From MWBF01 sp040772005 (GTDB taxonomy: Bacteria > Chloroflexota > Anaerolineae > CG2-30-64-16), in NCBI GenBank assembly GCA_040772005.1, contig JAXGYZ010000006.1, positions 62,001-126,000 on the forward strand: a DNA stretch of 64,000 nt. Direction: 5' to 3'. The position numbers and the translations under genes were made by a program. This document shows, piece after piece, positions 1 through 8,542 of the stretch. The notes beneath the pieces are model-generated. The model was given only the letters and a program-made list of their open reading frames with translations, did not search any database and was not told where the DNA came from. Numbering within the stretch: the first letter of the stretch is position 1; each line of letters begins with the position of its first letter.

Positions 1-1
1 G

Positions 2-232
2 CCGCGGCCGCTGGCGATCGGTGCATTCCCGCGCGGCGCGCTGGCGCTTGAGCAGCAAGTCATCGATACGCACGAACTGACCGCGGAGGCTGCGGTGACC
101 GGCGACCGCGCGCTCCTGCGCCGCGCGCTGCTGACCGACCCCATCTGCAACAACATCGCAGACGCGGATGCCTGCATCGCAGAGCTGCTCGAAGCGCAGC
201 GCGATGTGCTGCCGGCGTATTGGTACGATTGA
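2..232 (+). CDS. GH4-family glycosidase, C-terminal fragment
   Basis: This is the last 76 residues of a gene that begins before the window, open in frame from base 2 to a TGA at 230-232. The tail contains the block PLAIGAFPRGALALEQQVI, then RALLTDPICNN, and ends in LPAYW. This pattern is typical of the C-terminus of glycoside hydrolase family 4 (NAD- and Mn-dependent alpha-glucosidase, alpha-galactosidase or alpha-galacturonidase). Substrate cannot be told from the fragment. Its position upstream of glycan catabolism genes fits a role in oligosaccharide cleavage. The stop codon lies inside the first GATTGAAGATT repeat unit of the following intergenic element. Confidence 0.75.
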   Translation, partial: PRPLAIGAFPRGALALEQQVIDTHELTAEAAVTGDRALLRRALLTDPICNNIADADACIAELLEAQRDVLPAYWYD

Positions 233-348
233 AGATTACAGATTGAAGATTGAAGATTACGGGTACGGCTTTCGGCCCGCGTGCTTACCGTCGAGCGTGA
301 CAATTCGCCGCCCACTGACGCAAATCTTCAATCTTCAATCTTCAATTC
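227..348. repeat. Palindromic GATTGAAGATT-type intergenic element
   Basis: The left arm (227-260) is built from repeated GATTGAAGATT words. The right arm (321-348) carries the complementary AATCTTCAATCTTCAATC words, with about 60 bases between. It fills nearly the whole gap between the GH4 stop and the next start. The same word reappears at 42761-42779. Confidence 0.7.
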
Positions 349-362
349 GTGAAAGGCAAACC

Positions 363-1490
363 ATGAACGCACGCGAACGCTACCTTGAAACATTGCTGTT
401 CGGCAGGCCCGACCGCGTGCCGCTGGCGCCGGGCGGGCCGCGCGAGTCGACGCTGGCAGCCTGGCATACGCAGGGGCTGCCGCCAGATGTGCATTGGCTG
501 GACGCGCTGACGAAGGCAGTAGGTGTGCCGCGGGAGGCGTTCGACGCGACCCACGGCCTGCCGGAGGCCTTCCGCATGATCCCAACCTTCGAAGAAAAGG
601 TTCTGGAACATCGCGACGGCCACTACATCGTCATCGACTGGATGGGCGCGGTCACCGAAATCTCCGATGTATACGACTACACCTACATCCGCAACGCGAA
701 GGACTTTGTGACGCGCAAGTGGCACCGTTGGCCGGTCGAGAACCGGGCCGACTGGGAGGAAAAGATCCGCTGGCGCTATGACCCGGCGGACCCTGCGCGG
801 CTGTCGCCGGAGTTCTGGGAGCGCGCGGCTGCGGCCGAGGCATCGGGCAAGGCGGTCACGGTGTCGGTCAACGGCCCGTTCTGGCAGATGCGCGAGTGGG
901 TCGGCATGGAGGGCCTGTGCGCCCTGATGATCGACGACCCGCAGTTCGTCGCAGACATGGCCGAGTTCTGGCGCACCTACGTGCTGGCCGTGCTGGAGCA
1001 GATCCTGCGCCGCGTCCGGCTGGACGTGCTGTACGTATCGGAGGATATGGCCTACAAGGCGCACAGCATGATCTCCCCGGCCATGACGCGGCGCTTCTTG
1101 CAGCCCGCGTACCTGAGTTGGATCGACCTGCTCAAGTCCTACGGCGACGGATTCCTCGACATGGATTCCGACGGGTACATCGCCCACCTGATCCCCATCT
1201 GGATCGAGTCGGGCATCAAGGCCTGCAACCCCATCGAGGTCGCGGCGGGCAACGACCTGAACGACTTCCGGCGGCGGTTCGGCCACCGGATGGCCTATCA
1301 CGGCGGCATCGACAAGCGGTGCATCGCGGCCGGCGGCGACGTGATGCGCGACGAGGTCATGCGCCTCGTGCCCGTGCTGCGCGACGGCGGCTTCATCCCA
1401 AGCTGCGACCACGGCGTCCCGCCCGACATCTCCTGGCCGACGTTTATAGAATACACCCGGCTGCTCGCAGAACTCCAGGGGTGGATATGA
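363..1490 (+). CDS. URO-D superfamily protein, 'DSDG' type
   Basis: This 375-residue protein belongs to the uroporphyrinogen decarboxylase / cobamide methyltransferase superfamily. It starts MNARERYLETLLFGRPDRVP, the usual opening of catabolic URO-D paralogues, and has the LDVLYVSEDMAYK and MAYHGGIDKR strand motifs of the TIM barrel. The ATG at 363 is chosen because the homology starts there and a GAAAGG sequence precedes it. The zinc-binding H-x-C seen in MtaA/CmuA-type methyltransferases is replaced by D-S-D-G at 268-271, so metal-dependent methyl transfer by that mechanism is unlikely. No heme biosynthesis gene is nearby; the neighbours are sugar catabolic enzymes. The true substrate is unknown. 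Two further paralogues lie at 1647 and 10747. Confidence 0.85.
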   Translation: MNARERYLETLLFGRPDRVPLAPGGPRESTLAAWHTQGLPPDVHWLDALTKAVGVPREAFDATHGLPEAFRMIPTFEEKVLEHRDGHYIVIDWMGAVTEISDVYDYTYIRNAKDFVTRKWHRWPVENRADWEEKIRWRYDPADPARLSPEFWERAAAAEASGKAVTVSVNGPFWQMREWVGMEGLCALMIDDPQFVADMAEFWRTYVLAVLEQILRRVRLDVLYVSEDMAYKAHSMISPAMTRRFLQPAYLSWIDLLKSYGDGFLDMDSDGYIAHLIPIWIESGIKACNPIEVAAGNDLNDFRRRFGHRMAYHGGIDKRCIAAGGDVMRDEVMRLVPVLRDGGFIPSCDHGVPPDISWPTFIEYTRLLAELQGWI

Positions 1491-1491
1491 G

Positions 1492-1629
1492 TTTTCAACA
1501 GGATTGACAGGATTGACAGGATTCAACGAGGCAACTCAATTCAATCCTGTCAATCCTGTGAATCCTGTCCAATACAAGGTAAGGCTCTCTTGAGTTGAGT
1601 CATCCTGTCAATCCTGTAAATCCTGTCCG
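1492..1629. repeat. CAGGATTGA-type palindromic element
   Basis: Units of CAGGATTGA (1497-1524) face complementary TCAATCCTG units at 1538-1570 and again at 1601-1628. Bases 1544-1593 and 1602-1650 are near-identical direct copies that include a purine-rich ribosome-binding stretch and a TTG codon. Only the second copy leads into an open frame. Confidence 0.75.
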
Positions 1630-1646
1630 ATAAAGGAAAGGCTCTC

Positions 1647-2699
1647 TTGAACGATATACTGCGGCGCTGCCTGGATGACCTGGAGGCGCGGATCGACCCG
1701 CAGGAGGAGGCGCGGCTGCTGGCCGAGTGGCAGGCCTTCTCCGACGGCGCGCTGACGACAGGCGTCTTCTCGCCCCGGCGCAGCTGGCCCGCGCCGCCAC
1801 GCGTCGAATGGCCGGCCGTGTCCGTCAACGCCGCGCTGGCCGATTACGACGCGATGGCGCTGCAGCAGTTCGGCGGATGCTCCGCCCAGCTTGCCGAGGC
1901 CGGCGGCGCGATCCTCAACGTGCGCACCAACTACGGCTCCAGCATCGCGCCGCTCCTGTTCGGGGTGGAGGTCTTCCTGATGGACGAAGACCTGGAAACC
2001 CTCCCCACGTCACGGCCGCTCAACGACCGGGCCGCCATCCGGCAACTCATTGCCAGGGGCGTCCCTGACCTGCGCACGGGCTACGGCGGGCAGGTCATGG
2101 AGATGGCCGCGCGCTTCCTCGACATCCTGAGCGACTACCCGAACATCGGCCGGCACGTGCGCATCTACCACCCCGACCTGCAGGGGCCGATGGACATCTG
2201 CGAAGTCGTCTGGGGCAGCACCATCTTCTATGCAGTGCGGGATGAGCCGGGGCTCGTCCACGACCTGCTGACGTTGGCGGTCGAAACCTACACGGCATTC
2301 CTGCGCGCGTGGGAGCGCATCGTGCCCTTCCACTGTGCCGGCAACACCCACTGGGGCTTCTACCACCGCGGCAACATCATGCTGCGCGACGATTCGGCCA
2401 TGAACTTCTCCCCGCGCATGTTCGAGGAGTTCATCGGGCCGTACGACCAGCGGCTGCTGGACGAGTTCGGGGGCGGGGCCATCCACTTCTGCGGCAAAGG
2501 CGATCACTACATCGCGGCCATGGCGCAGTTGCGCGGGCTGCACGCGATTAACTTGTCGCAGCCGGAGCTGAACGACATGGAGCACGTCTATCGCCATACG
2601 ATCGACCGGGGTGTAAAGCTGCTCGGCCTGCAGCGCGCGGCCGCGGACGCCGCGCTCGCCGCAGGCCGTGGCCTGCACGGGCAGGTCCACTGCTGGTGA
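1647..2699 (+). CDS. URO-D superfamily protein, 'HFCG' type
   Basis: A 350-residue URO-D superfamily member. It starts at TTG 1647, with AAAGGAAAG about six bases upstream and no better in-frame ATG. It carries H-F-C-G at 280-283, matching the zinc-ligand H-x-C motif of MtaA/MtbA/CmuA corrinoid methyltransferases, and ends in HGQVHCW, which could supply the last cysteine ligand. This separates it from the two DSDG-type paralogues in the window and leaves cobamide-linked methyl transfer possible, though no corrinoid protein gene is visible. The start region is a tandem duplicate of the preceding 50 bases. It is followed by a 4-base GTGA overlap with the acetyltransferase gene, which suggests coupled translation. 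Confidence 0.8.
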   Translation: MNDILRRCLDDLEARIDPQEEARLLAEWQAFSDGALTTGVFSPRRSWPAPPRVEWPAVSVNAALADYDAMALQQFGGCSAQLAEAGGAILNVRTNYGSSIAPLLFGVEVFLMDEDLETLPTSRPLNDRAAIRQLIARGVPDLRTGYGGQVMEMAARFLDILSDYPNIGRHVRIYHPDLQGPMDICEVVWGSTIFYAVRDEPGLVHDLLTLAVETYTAFLRAWERIVPFHCAGNTHWGFYHRGNIMLRDDSAMNFSPRMFEEFIGPYDQRLLDEFGGGAIHFCGKGDHYIAAMAQLRGLHAINLSQPELNDMEHVYRHTIDRGVKLLGLQRAAADAALAAGRGLHGQVHCW

Positions 2700-3166
2700 C
2701 GGGCATGAGCACGAGCGGCTTCGAGTTCCTCGAACCCGGCCCGCTACGCGATGGGGACCTGGAGCTGGCGCTGTCACAGCGGATGCCGGCCTCGGGTTCC
2801 TGGTCTCCCGCATACCGCTTCCTGATGAAGATTCAGAGCCCGCGCATTGCAGTGGGCCGCATCGATCTACGCATCGGCAACACCGAACACATCGTGCGCT
2901 ACGCGGGCCACATCGGCTACAACGTCGAGCCGGCTTATCGCGGGCATCACTATGCGGCGCGCTCGGTGCGCCTGCTGCTGCCGCTCGCGCGCAACCACGG
3001 GCTGAAAACCCTGTGGATTACCTGCAATCCGGACAATCTCGCATCGCGGCGCACCTGCGAGCTGGCCGGCGCGAAGTTCGTCGAGATCGTCGACCTGCCG
3101 CCCCACACCGACATGTACGTGCGCGGAGAGCGCCAGAAATGTCGCTATCGCATCGAGCTCGAATAG
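2696..3166 (+). CDS. GNAT-family N-acetyltransferase
   Basis: A 156-residue protein with the GNAT fold. The segment IGYNVEPAYRGHHYAARSVR is motif A, with the R-G-x-x-x-A acetyl-CoA pyrophosphate loop. NPDNLASRRTCELAGAKFVE is the motif-B helix typical of the RimJ/RimL-like branch. The acceptor is unknown. The chosen GTG overlaps the preceding stop (GTGA); an alternative ATG lies three codons later at 2705. It is probably co-transcribed with the URO-D-type gene. Confidence 0.8.
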   Translation: MTGMSTSGFEFLEPGPLRDGDLELALSQRMPASGSWSPAYRFLMKIQSPRIAVGRIDLRIGNTEHIVRYAGHIGYNVEPAYRGHHYAARSVRLLLPLARNHGLKTLWITCNPDNLASRRTCELAGAKFVEIVDLPPHTDMYVRGERQKCRYRIELE

Positions 3167-3218
3167 CGCTTTCGCGTGCTCTCTTTATTCTGTGGTTGCA
3201 CCTGAAGGAGGATTCACC

Positions 3219-4307
3219 ATGCAGACACCGTTCAATGGGCTCGGCATGAGCCTGGGCAACCTGTGGCGCCTCTCGAACGCGCAGACCCGCTCCATCAGCC
3301 CGGAAAACCGCAGCGGCGGCAAGGGCGCGGCCGCAATGGATGCAGAAGGCACCGCATCACATGCGGCGCGTGACCTCGGCCTGGGCTGGAAAGTCTCGCC
3401 CTACTTGCACCTTGCCCCGCAAGAGACGGTCACACTGGCCGACATCGAGGGTCCGGGCGCGATTCAGCACATCTGGATCACCGGCTCCTGCATCCAGAAG
3501 TATCGCCGCCTGACCATCCTGCGCATCTACTGGGACGACGAGACGACGCCCGCGGTCGAGTGCCCGGTCGGCGACTTCTTCGCGGCGGGCTGGGGCGGCT
3601 ACGCCCAGGTCAGCTCGCTGCCCGTCGCGGTCAACCCCAACTGCGGGTTCAACTGCTACTGGGAGATGCCCTTCCGGCGGCGCTGCCGCATCACGCTGGA
3701 GAACCTGGCCGACGAGCGGACAAGCTGCTACTACCAGACGGACTACACGCTCAGCAACGTACCGGAGGACGCGGCCTACTTCCATGCCCAGTTCCGCCGC
3801 GTCAACCCGCTGCCCTACAAGGACGTCTACACCATCCTCGATGGCGTGCGCGGTGCGGGCCAGTACATCGGCACCTATCTCGCAGTCGGCGTGACGAACA
3901 CCGGCTGGTGGGGCGAAGGCGAAATCAAGTTTTACCTCGACGGCGACGGCGAGTACCCCACCATCTGCGGAACGGGCACCGAGGACTACTTCGGCGGTTC
4001 ATACAACTGGGACGTCAACGGGCAGTACGAGACCTACACCACCCCGTTCCTGGGCATGCACCAGGTCGTCCGGCCCGACGGCACGTACCGCTCGCAGACG
4101 CGCTTTGCGATGTACCGCTGGCACGTCCACGACCCCATCCGCTTCCAGCACGACCTGCGCGTGACCATCCAGGCGCTCGGCTGGCGCATGGGCGGACGCT
4201 ACCTGCCGCTCCAGCCGGACATGGCGTCCGTCGCCTACTGGTACCAGACGCTGCCCGCCGCCCCGTTCCCGCCCCTCCTGGACCGGGATGGGCTGGAAAT
4301 CATCTGA
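3219..4307 (+). CDS. GH172 (DUF2961) family protein
   Basis: A 362-residue protein with the full DUF2961 signature: GGKGAAAMDAEG and ARDLGLGWKVSP near the N-terminus, the IQHIWIT strand, GEGEIKFYLDGDGEYPTICG, and GTEDYFGGSYNWD around residues 250-270. DUF2961 is now glycoside hydrolase family 172, whose characterised members act on alpha-D-fructofuranosides and alpha-D-arabinofuranosides. No signal peptide is seen, so it is probably cytoplasmic. The ATG at 3219 follows a strong AAGGAGG. The gene fits the surrounding glycan degradation set; the actual linkage cannot be read from sequence. Confidence 0.9.
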   Translation: MQTPFNGLGMSLGNLWRLSNAQTRSISPENRSGGKGAAAMDAEGTASHAARDLGLGWKVSPYLHLAPQETVTLADIEGPGAIQHIWITGSCIQKYRRLTILRIYWDDETTPAVECPVGDFFAAGWGGYAQVSSLPVAVNPNCGFNCYWEMPFRRRCRITLENLADERTSCYYQTDYTLSNVPEDAAYFHAQFRRVNPLPYKDVYTILDGVRGAGQYIGTYLAVGVTNTGWWGEGEIKFYLDGDGEYPTICGTGTEDYFGGSYNWDVNGQYETYTTPFLGMHQVVRPDGTYRSQTRFAMYRWHVHDPIRFQHDLRVTIQALGWRMGGRYLPLQPDMASVAYWYQTLPAAPFPPLLDRDGLEII

Positions 4308-4316
4308 TATAGGCTC

Positions 4317-4372
4317 GTAGTAGGCGCATTAGCACCCATTCTCGCACGCGCCGGCGCACCTGCGCCTACTAC
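4317..4372. repeat. Short inverted repeat upstream of GH88 gene
   Basis: Arms GTAGTAGGCGCA (4317-4328) and TGCGCCTACTAC (4361-4372) are perfect 12-base complements around a 32-base spacer. The element ends a few bases before the GGAGG of the GH88 gene. No poly-T follows, so it is not an intrinsic terminator. Confidence 0.75.
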
Positions 4373-4387
4373 AAACCGGAGGATTGC

Positions 4388-5494
4388 ATGACGATAGATG
4401 CCCGCCTGCTTGCGCGCTGCGATCTCGTCTATGAATTCGCCGCCCAACAACTGCGCCATCTGATTGAGACCTACCCGGACCGCTTCCCCATGTACACTGT
4501 CGAAGGCAAATGGATGCACGGGGGCGAGGCATGGACGAACTGGTGCGAGGGATTCCTCGGCGGTCAACTCTGGTTGCTACACGAACACACTAGCGATGCC
4601 TACTGGCGCGAGCGCGCCGAGCACTACTCGCGACTCGTGGAGCACCGCAAGACGGACCGCACCGTCCATGACCTGGGCTTCCTCTTCTGGTCCACCTGGA
4701 AACGCTGGTACGACCTGACCGGCGATCCGACTATCGAGCAGGTCGTCATCGACGCGGGCCGGACGTTGAGCCTGCGCTTCAAGGAGCGGGGCCGCTACCT
4801 GCGCTCCTTCGTGGCAGACGAGAGCCTGTTCATCGACATCATGATGAACGTGGGCATCATCTTCTACGCCGCGCTGCGAACAAACGACCCTGCCCTCCTG
4901 CGCATCGCCACCGAGCACTGCCTGACTACACGCAAGTACCTCGTCCGAGGCGACGGCTCCACTGCGCACGAGGGGCTGTTCAACCTTGAGACCGGCGAGT
5001 TCATCCGGCAGAGCACGCACCAGGGCTGGCGCGACGATTCCTCCTGGGCGCGCGGGCTGTGCTGGGCGCTCTATGGATTCGGCACCGTTTACGGGTTCAC
5101 GCAGGACGCCCGCTTCCTCCGCACCGCGGAGATGTGCGCGGACTTCTACATCGAACACACCCCGGCGCACGGCGTGCCGCCGAACGACTGGGACGAGCCG
5201 GACCCCGCGCTGCCCTACGAGAGCTCCGCCGCGGCGATTGCGGCCAGCGGGTTGCTCAACCTCGCCAAGCTGACCGGCGACCCGGCGCACGGCGCACACT
5301 ACCAGGCCTACGCCCTGCGCATCATCGAAACGCTTACCGGGCCGGAATTCCTCGCCACCGAGACGCCGGGCTGGGAGGGCATCCTCAAGCACGGCATGTA
5401 CCACCAGCGCAAGGGCCTGGGCGTGGACGAGAGCGTCATGTGGGGCGAGTACTTCTTCCTCGAGGCGGTCGGGAAGGTGCTCCATGGCGCCTGA
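4388..5494 (+). CDS. GH88 unsaturated glucuronyl hydrolase
   Basis: A 368-residue alpha/alpha-barrel glycosidase of family 88. The family removes the 4,5-unsaturated uronic acid from the non-reducing end of oligosaccharides made by polysaccharide lyases. HDLGFLF places one catalytic Asp at D95. WRDDSSWARG places the second acidic pair at D216-D217, where the D-D-[ST]-x-W-A-R-G-Q-like signature sits. No signal peptide is seen, so it is likely cytoplasmic. GGAGG precedes the ATG. The gene overlaps the next (SDR) by 11 bases, so they form one transcription unit. Released unsaturated uronate would lead to 2-keto-3-deoxy acids, consistent with the KDG-type kinase at 8543. Confidence 0.9.
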   Translation: MTIDARLLARCDLVYEFAAQQLRHLIETYPDRFPMYTVEGKWMHGGEAWTNWCEGFLGGQLWLLHEHTSDAYWRERAEHYSRLVEHRKTDRTVHDLGFLFWSTWKRWYDLTGDPTIEQVVIDAGRTLSLRFKERGRYLRSFVADESLFIDIMMNVGIIFYAALRTNDPALLRIATEHCLTTRKYLVRGDGSTAHEGLFNLETGEFIRQSTHQGWRDDSSWARGLCWALYGFGTVYGFTQDARFLRTAEMCADFYIEHTPAHGVPPNDWDEPDPALPYESSAAAIAASGLLNLAKLTGDPAHGAHYQAYALRIIETLTGPEFLATETPGWEGILKHGMYHQRKGLGVDESVMWGEYFFLEAVGKVLHGA

Positions 5495-6257
5495 TGCAGG
5501 AGTGGCCCTGGTCACGGGCGCGAGCCGGGGCATCGGCCGGGGCATTGCGCTGGCGCTGGCCGCACGCGGCTGGAGCGTCGTGGTCAACTACCGGGGCAAC
5601 ACGGAAGCCGCGGACGCAACCCGCCAGGCGGTCGAGTCCGCAGGCGGAGCCTGCCTGCTCATCCAGGCGGACGTCGCAACTGCACACGATCGTGCGCAGT
5701 TGCTTACTGAGACACTGGCTCGCTTCGGCCGCATCGACCTGTTGGTCAACAACGCGGGCATGGCCCCGCGGCAGCGCGTGGACCTGCTCGAGGTCAGCGA
5801 GGCCAGCTACGACGAAGTGATGGCCGTCAACCTGAAGGGACCGTTCTTCCTCGCGCAGGCGGTCGCCCGGCAGATGCTGATGCAACCGGTGGGTGCCGTC
5901 CCGTCGCGCATCATCAATATCGGCTCCATTAGCGCGTACACGGCGAGCATCAACCGGGCCGAATATTGCATCTCCAAGGCCGGCGTTGCCATGCTGACCG
6001 CGCTCCTGGCCGACCGGCTGGCGGAGCACGGCATCGGCGTGTACGAGCTGCGGCCCGGCATCATCGATACGGACATGACCGGCCCCGCAAAGGCGAAATA
6101 CGACCGGCTCATCGGCGAGGGGCTGACGCCCATCCGCCGCTGGGGCACGCCGGAGGACGTGGGCCAGGCGGTCGCCGCCATCGCGGACGGCTATCTGGAC
6201 TTCTCGACGGGCGAGGTCATCAACGTGGACGGCGGCTTCCACCTGCGCCGGCTCTAA
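5484..6257 (+). CDS. SDR-family oxidoreductase (FabG-like)
   Basis: A 257-residue classical short-chain dehydrogenase. The cofactor loop TGASRGIG lies near the N-terminus, NNAG near 90, and the catalytic Ser-Tyr-Lys are S148, Y161 and K165 (SISAYTASINRAEYCISKAG). The C-terminal STGEVINVDGG block is standard. The ATG lies inside the end of the GH88 gene. It resembles 3-ketoacyl-ACP reductases, but its catabolic setting suggests a sugar or sugar-acid dehydrogenase. The NADH:flavin reductase gene starts 11 bases downstream. Confidence 0.88.
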   Translation: MAPDAGVALVTGASRGIGRGIALALAARGWSVVVNYRGNTEAADATRQAVESAGGACLLIQADVATAHDRAQLLTETLARFGRIDLLVNNAGMAPRQRVDLLEVSEASYDEVMAVNLKGPFFLAQAVARQMLMQPVGAVPSRIINIGSISAYTASINRAEYCISKAGVAMLTALLADRLAEHGIGVYELRPGIIDTDMTGPAKAKYDRLIGEGLTPIRRWGTPEDVGQAVAAIADGYLDFSTGEVINVDGGFHLRRL

Positions 6258-6268
6258 AGGAAGTGTAT

Positions 6269-7705
6269 ATGGCATATCGTCGCGTGGCACAGCTCCGCCG
6301 GCCCGCAGAACTGGCGGAATATCTCGCAGAGCTTGACATCAACATCCCCTTCGACGAGACCGCGGAAACCGGTCCCCAGGCGCCCCTCGCGCAGCCGTAC
6401 CGCCTGCCGGACGGCTTCACGATCGGCAACCGGTTCGCGGTGCTGCCGATGGAGGGGTGGGACGGCACGCCGGACGGCGCGCCGTCGGAGCTCACGCTGC
6501 GGCGGTGGCGGCGCTTCGGCCAGAGCGGCGCGAAGCTCATCTTCGGCGGCGAGGCGGTGGCCGTGCGGCACGACGGCCGTGCGAACCCGAACCAGCTGCT
6601 CATCAACGAGGCGAACCTGCCCGCGCTGGCCGCCCTGCGCGAAACGCTGGTGGCCGAGCACGCAGCCGCGCATGGTCAGACCGACGACCTGCTCATCGGC
6701 CTCCAGCTCACCCACTCGGGCCGCTTCGCCCGGCCCAACGGCAAGCAGCTTGAGCCGGCCATCCTCTACCACCACCCGCTGCTGGACCGCAAGTTCCGCA
6801 TTCCGCCCGACTATCCGCTGCTCAGCGACGATGACATCGCGCGGCTCATCGAGGACTTCGCCCGCGCAGCCGCGCTGGCCCAGCGTGCCGGGTTCGCGTT
6901 CGTGGACCTCAAGCACTGCCATGGCTATCTCGGCCACGAGTTCCTCAGCGCGGTCGACCGGCCGGGACGCTACGGCGGCAGCTTCGAGAATCGCACCCGC
7001 TTCCTGCGCGAGGCAGCCGCCGCAGTACGTGCGAGTGCGCCGGGGCTGGACATCGCGGTGCGGGTCAGCGCATTCGACCTCATCCCCTTCAAGCCGGGAC
7101 CGGACGGCGCCGGCGTGCCGGATTGGCCGGAAGGCGGCCCGGAGGCAGGCTACCGCCACGCGTTCGGCGGCGACGGCACGGGCCTGGGGCTGAACCTGAC
7201 CGAACCGAAGCGGTTCCTGGACCTACTGGCGGAGCTCGGCATCCACCTCGTCTGCATCACCGGCGGCAGCCCGTACTACAACCCGCACATCCAGCGGCCT
7301 GCACTCTTCCCGCCGTCGGACGGCTACCAGCCGCCGGAGGACCCGCTCGCTGGCGTCGCCCGGCAAATTCTGGCCACTGCGGAGCTCAAACGCCACCGGC
7401 CCGACCTCGCCTTCGTCGGGTCCGGGCTCACCTACCTGCAGGAGTGGCTGCCGCGCGTCGGCCAGCGGCTCGTGCGCGACAGCATGACCGATTTCGTCGG
7501 ACTGGGCCGCATGGTGCTCGCCTACCCGGAGATGCCCGCGGACGTTCTCGCCGGCCGCCCGCTTGACCGCAAACACATCTGCCGGACGTTCTCCGACTGC
7601 ACCACTGCCCCGCGCAACCACATGGTGTCCGGCTGCTACCCGCTGGACGAGTTTTACAAGGCGCGGCCCGAGGCGGAGCAACTCGCTTTGCTGAAGAAGG
7701 AGTAA
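6269..7705 (+). CDS. NADH:flavin oxidoreductase (old yellow enzyme family)
   Basis: A 478-residue single-domain FMN TIM-barrel protein of the OYE / 2,4-dienoyl-CoA reductase group. Signature blocks are LQLTHSGRFARP, the HGYLGHEFLS segment, RYGGSFENRTRFLREA, and a C-terminal FVGSGLTYLQ flavin-phosphate strand. It lacks the C-terminal FAD/NAD domains of dienoyl-CoA reductases, as its length shows. A CRTFSDCTTAPRNHMVSGCYP tail could hold an iron-sulfur or structural cysteine cluster; this is inference. The frame stays open upstream across the SDR gene, but the ATG at 6269 has AAAGGAAG before it and begins the family homology. Substrate is unknown; linkage suggests reduction of an unsaturated sugar-derived ketone. 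Confidence 0.85.
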   Translation: MAYRRVAQLRRPAELAEYLAELDINIPFDETAETGPQAPLAQPYRLPDGFTIGNRFAVLPMEGWDGTPDGAPSELTLRRWRRFGQSGAKLIFGGEAVAVRHDGRANPNQLLINEANLPALAALRETLVAEHAAAHGQTDDLLIGLQLTHSGRFARPNGKQLEPAILYHHPLLDRKFRIPPDYPLLSDDDIARLIEDFARAAALAQRAGFAFVDLKHCHGYLGHEFLSAVDRPGRYGGSFENRTRFLREAAAAVRASAPGLDIAVRVSAFDLIPFKPGPDGAGVPDWPEGGPEAGYRHAFGGDGTGLGLNLTEPKRFLDLLAELGIHLVCITGGSPYYNPHIQRPALFPPSDGYQPPEDPLAGVARQILATAELKRHRPDLAFVGSGLTYLQEWLPRVGQRLVRDSMTDFVGLGRMVLAYPEMPADVLAGRPLDRKHICRTFSDCTTAPRNHMVSGCYPLDEFYKARPEAEQLALLKKE

Positions 7706-7709
7706 TGCC

Positions 7710-8471
7710 TTGGTGGAGCTATTGCTGAGAATTGCCAGGTGTCCCAGAATGCAATGGTGTCTCGATCATCCTGAACTCAAAGACCCCTGTGCAGAGGTCG
7801 TTCATAGCCAACGTGTTTTGCGCGCAGACCATCAGGTGCCGGAAGCCTGGAACGGTTCGCTGGAGACGGCCCCCATCCTTTTTGTCAGCTCAAATCCCGG
7901 CTATGACCCAGATGAGCATTACCCCACCCTGTCATGGAGCGCGAGCCGTATCATCGATTTCTTCGTCAACCGTTTTCATTCGGACGAGCGATATGTACAG
8001 AACGATCTACTACATCGTCTAAGAGATTTAAGCTTTGTTCATGCGCGGAAAGCCAACAAGTACTGGCCTTTCGTGCGACAACGTGCTGCCGAGTTGCTGA
8101 ACTTGCCAAAAAACGTGCTTCCAGTTCCGGGAAAGGATTATGTGCTTACAGAAGTGGTTCATTGTAAGTCCAATAGTGAAAAGGGCGTACGCAGCGCCAT
8201 GCAGACCTGCGCGGACGAGTATCTTGAGGCGGTTGTTGCTCTATCGGAAGCGAAAGTCATTGTGTGCCTTGGAGCCGTAGCTGCCGAAGAAGCGCACGCG
8301 ATATTCCGTGTACCTTATAAAAGCACTTGCTATCGCGCCGATCAGATCGGTGGCAGATTGCGCTACTTCACCCATCGACCTCACTCGAACAGCCGCGGAC
8401 ACCGGACGTTCTATGCACCTGACTTTCCGAGTAGTGACTTGGAGATGCTTCGCGCCGTGTTACGCAGCTAA
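7710..8471 (+). CDS. Uracil-DNA-glycosylase-like protein
   Basis: A 253-residue protein that I place, with moderate confidence, in the uracil-DNA glycosylase superfamily. PILFVSSNPGYDP fits motif 1 (strand plus N-P-G loop), VLTEVVHCKS and AKVIVCLGAVAA fit the central strands, and THRPHSNSRG fits the H-P-S-type motif 2. The start is TTG 7710 or GTG 7713; there is no clear ribosome-binding site beyond AAGAAGGAG at the end of the previous gene. The gene begins four bases after the OYE gene but is visibly less GC-rich, with codons unlike its neighbours. This suggests recent acquisition into the catabolic run. DNA repair has no obvious link to the flanking genes. Confidence 0.6.
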   Translation: MVELLLRIARCPRMQWCLDHPELKDPCAEVVHSQRVLRADHQVPEAWNGSLETAPILFVSSNPGYDPDEHYPTLSWSASRIIDFFVNRFHSDERYVQNDLLHRLRDLSFVHARKANKYWPFVRQRAAELLNLPKNVLPVPGKDYVLTEVVHCKSNSEKGVRSAMQTCADEYLEAVVALSEAKVIVCLGAVAAEEAHAIFRVPYKSTCYRADQIGGRLRYFTHRPHSNSRGHRTFYAPDFPSSDLEMLRAVLRS

Positions 8472-8542
8472 CAAACTGTGAAGATTATCCACATCAGTGA
8501 GGGCTGCATCATCAGCACCCTTTTACAAAGGAGGTTCTGTTG

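Noticed and set aside
363..1490. Heme-biosynthetic hemE
   Set aside because: The sequence belongs to the divergent catabolic URO-D branch, and no other heme gene is nearby.
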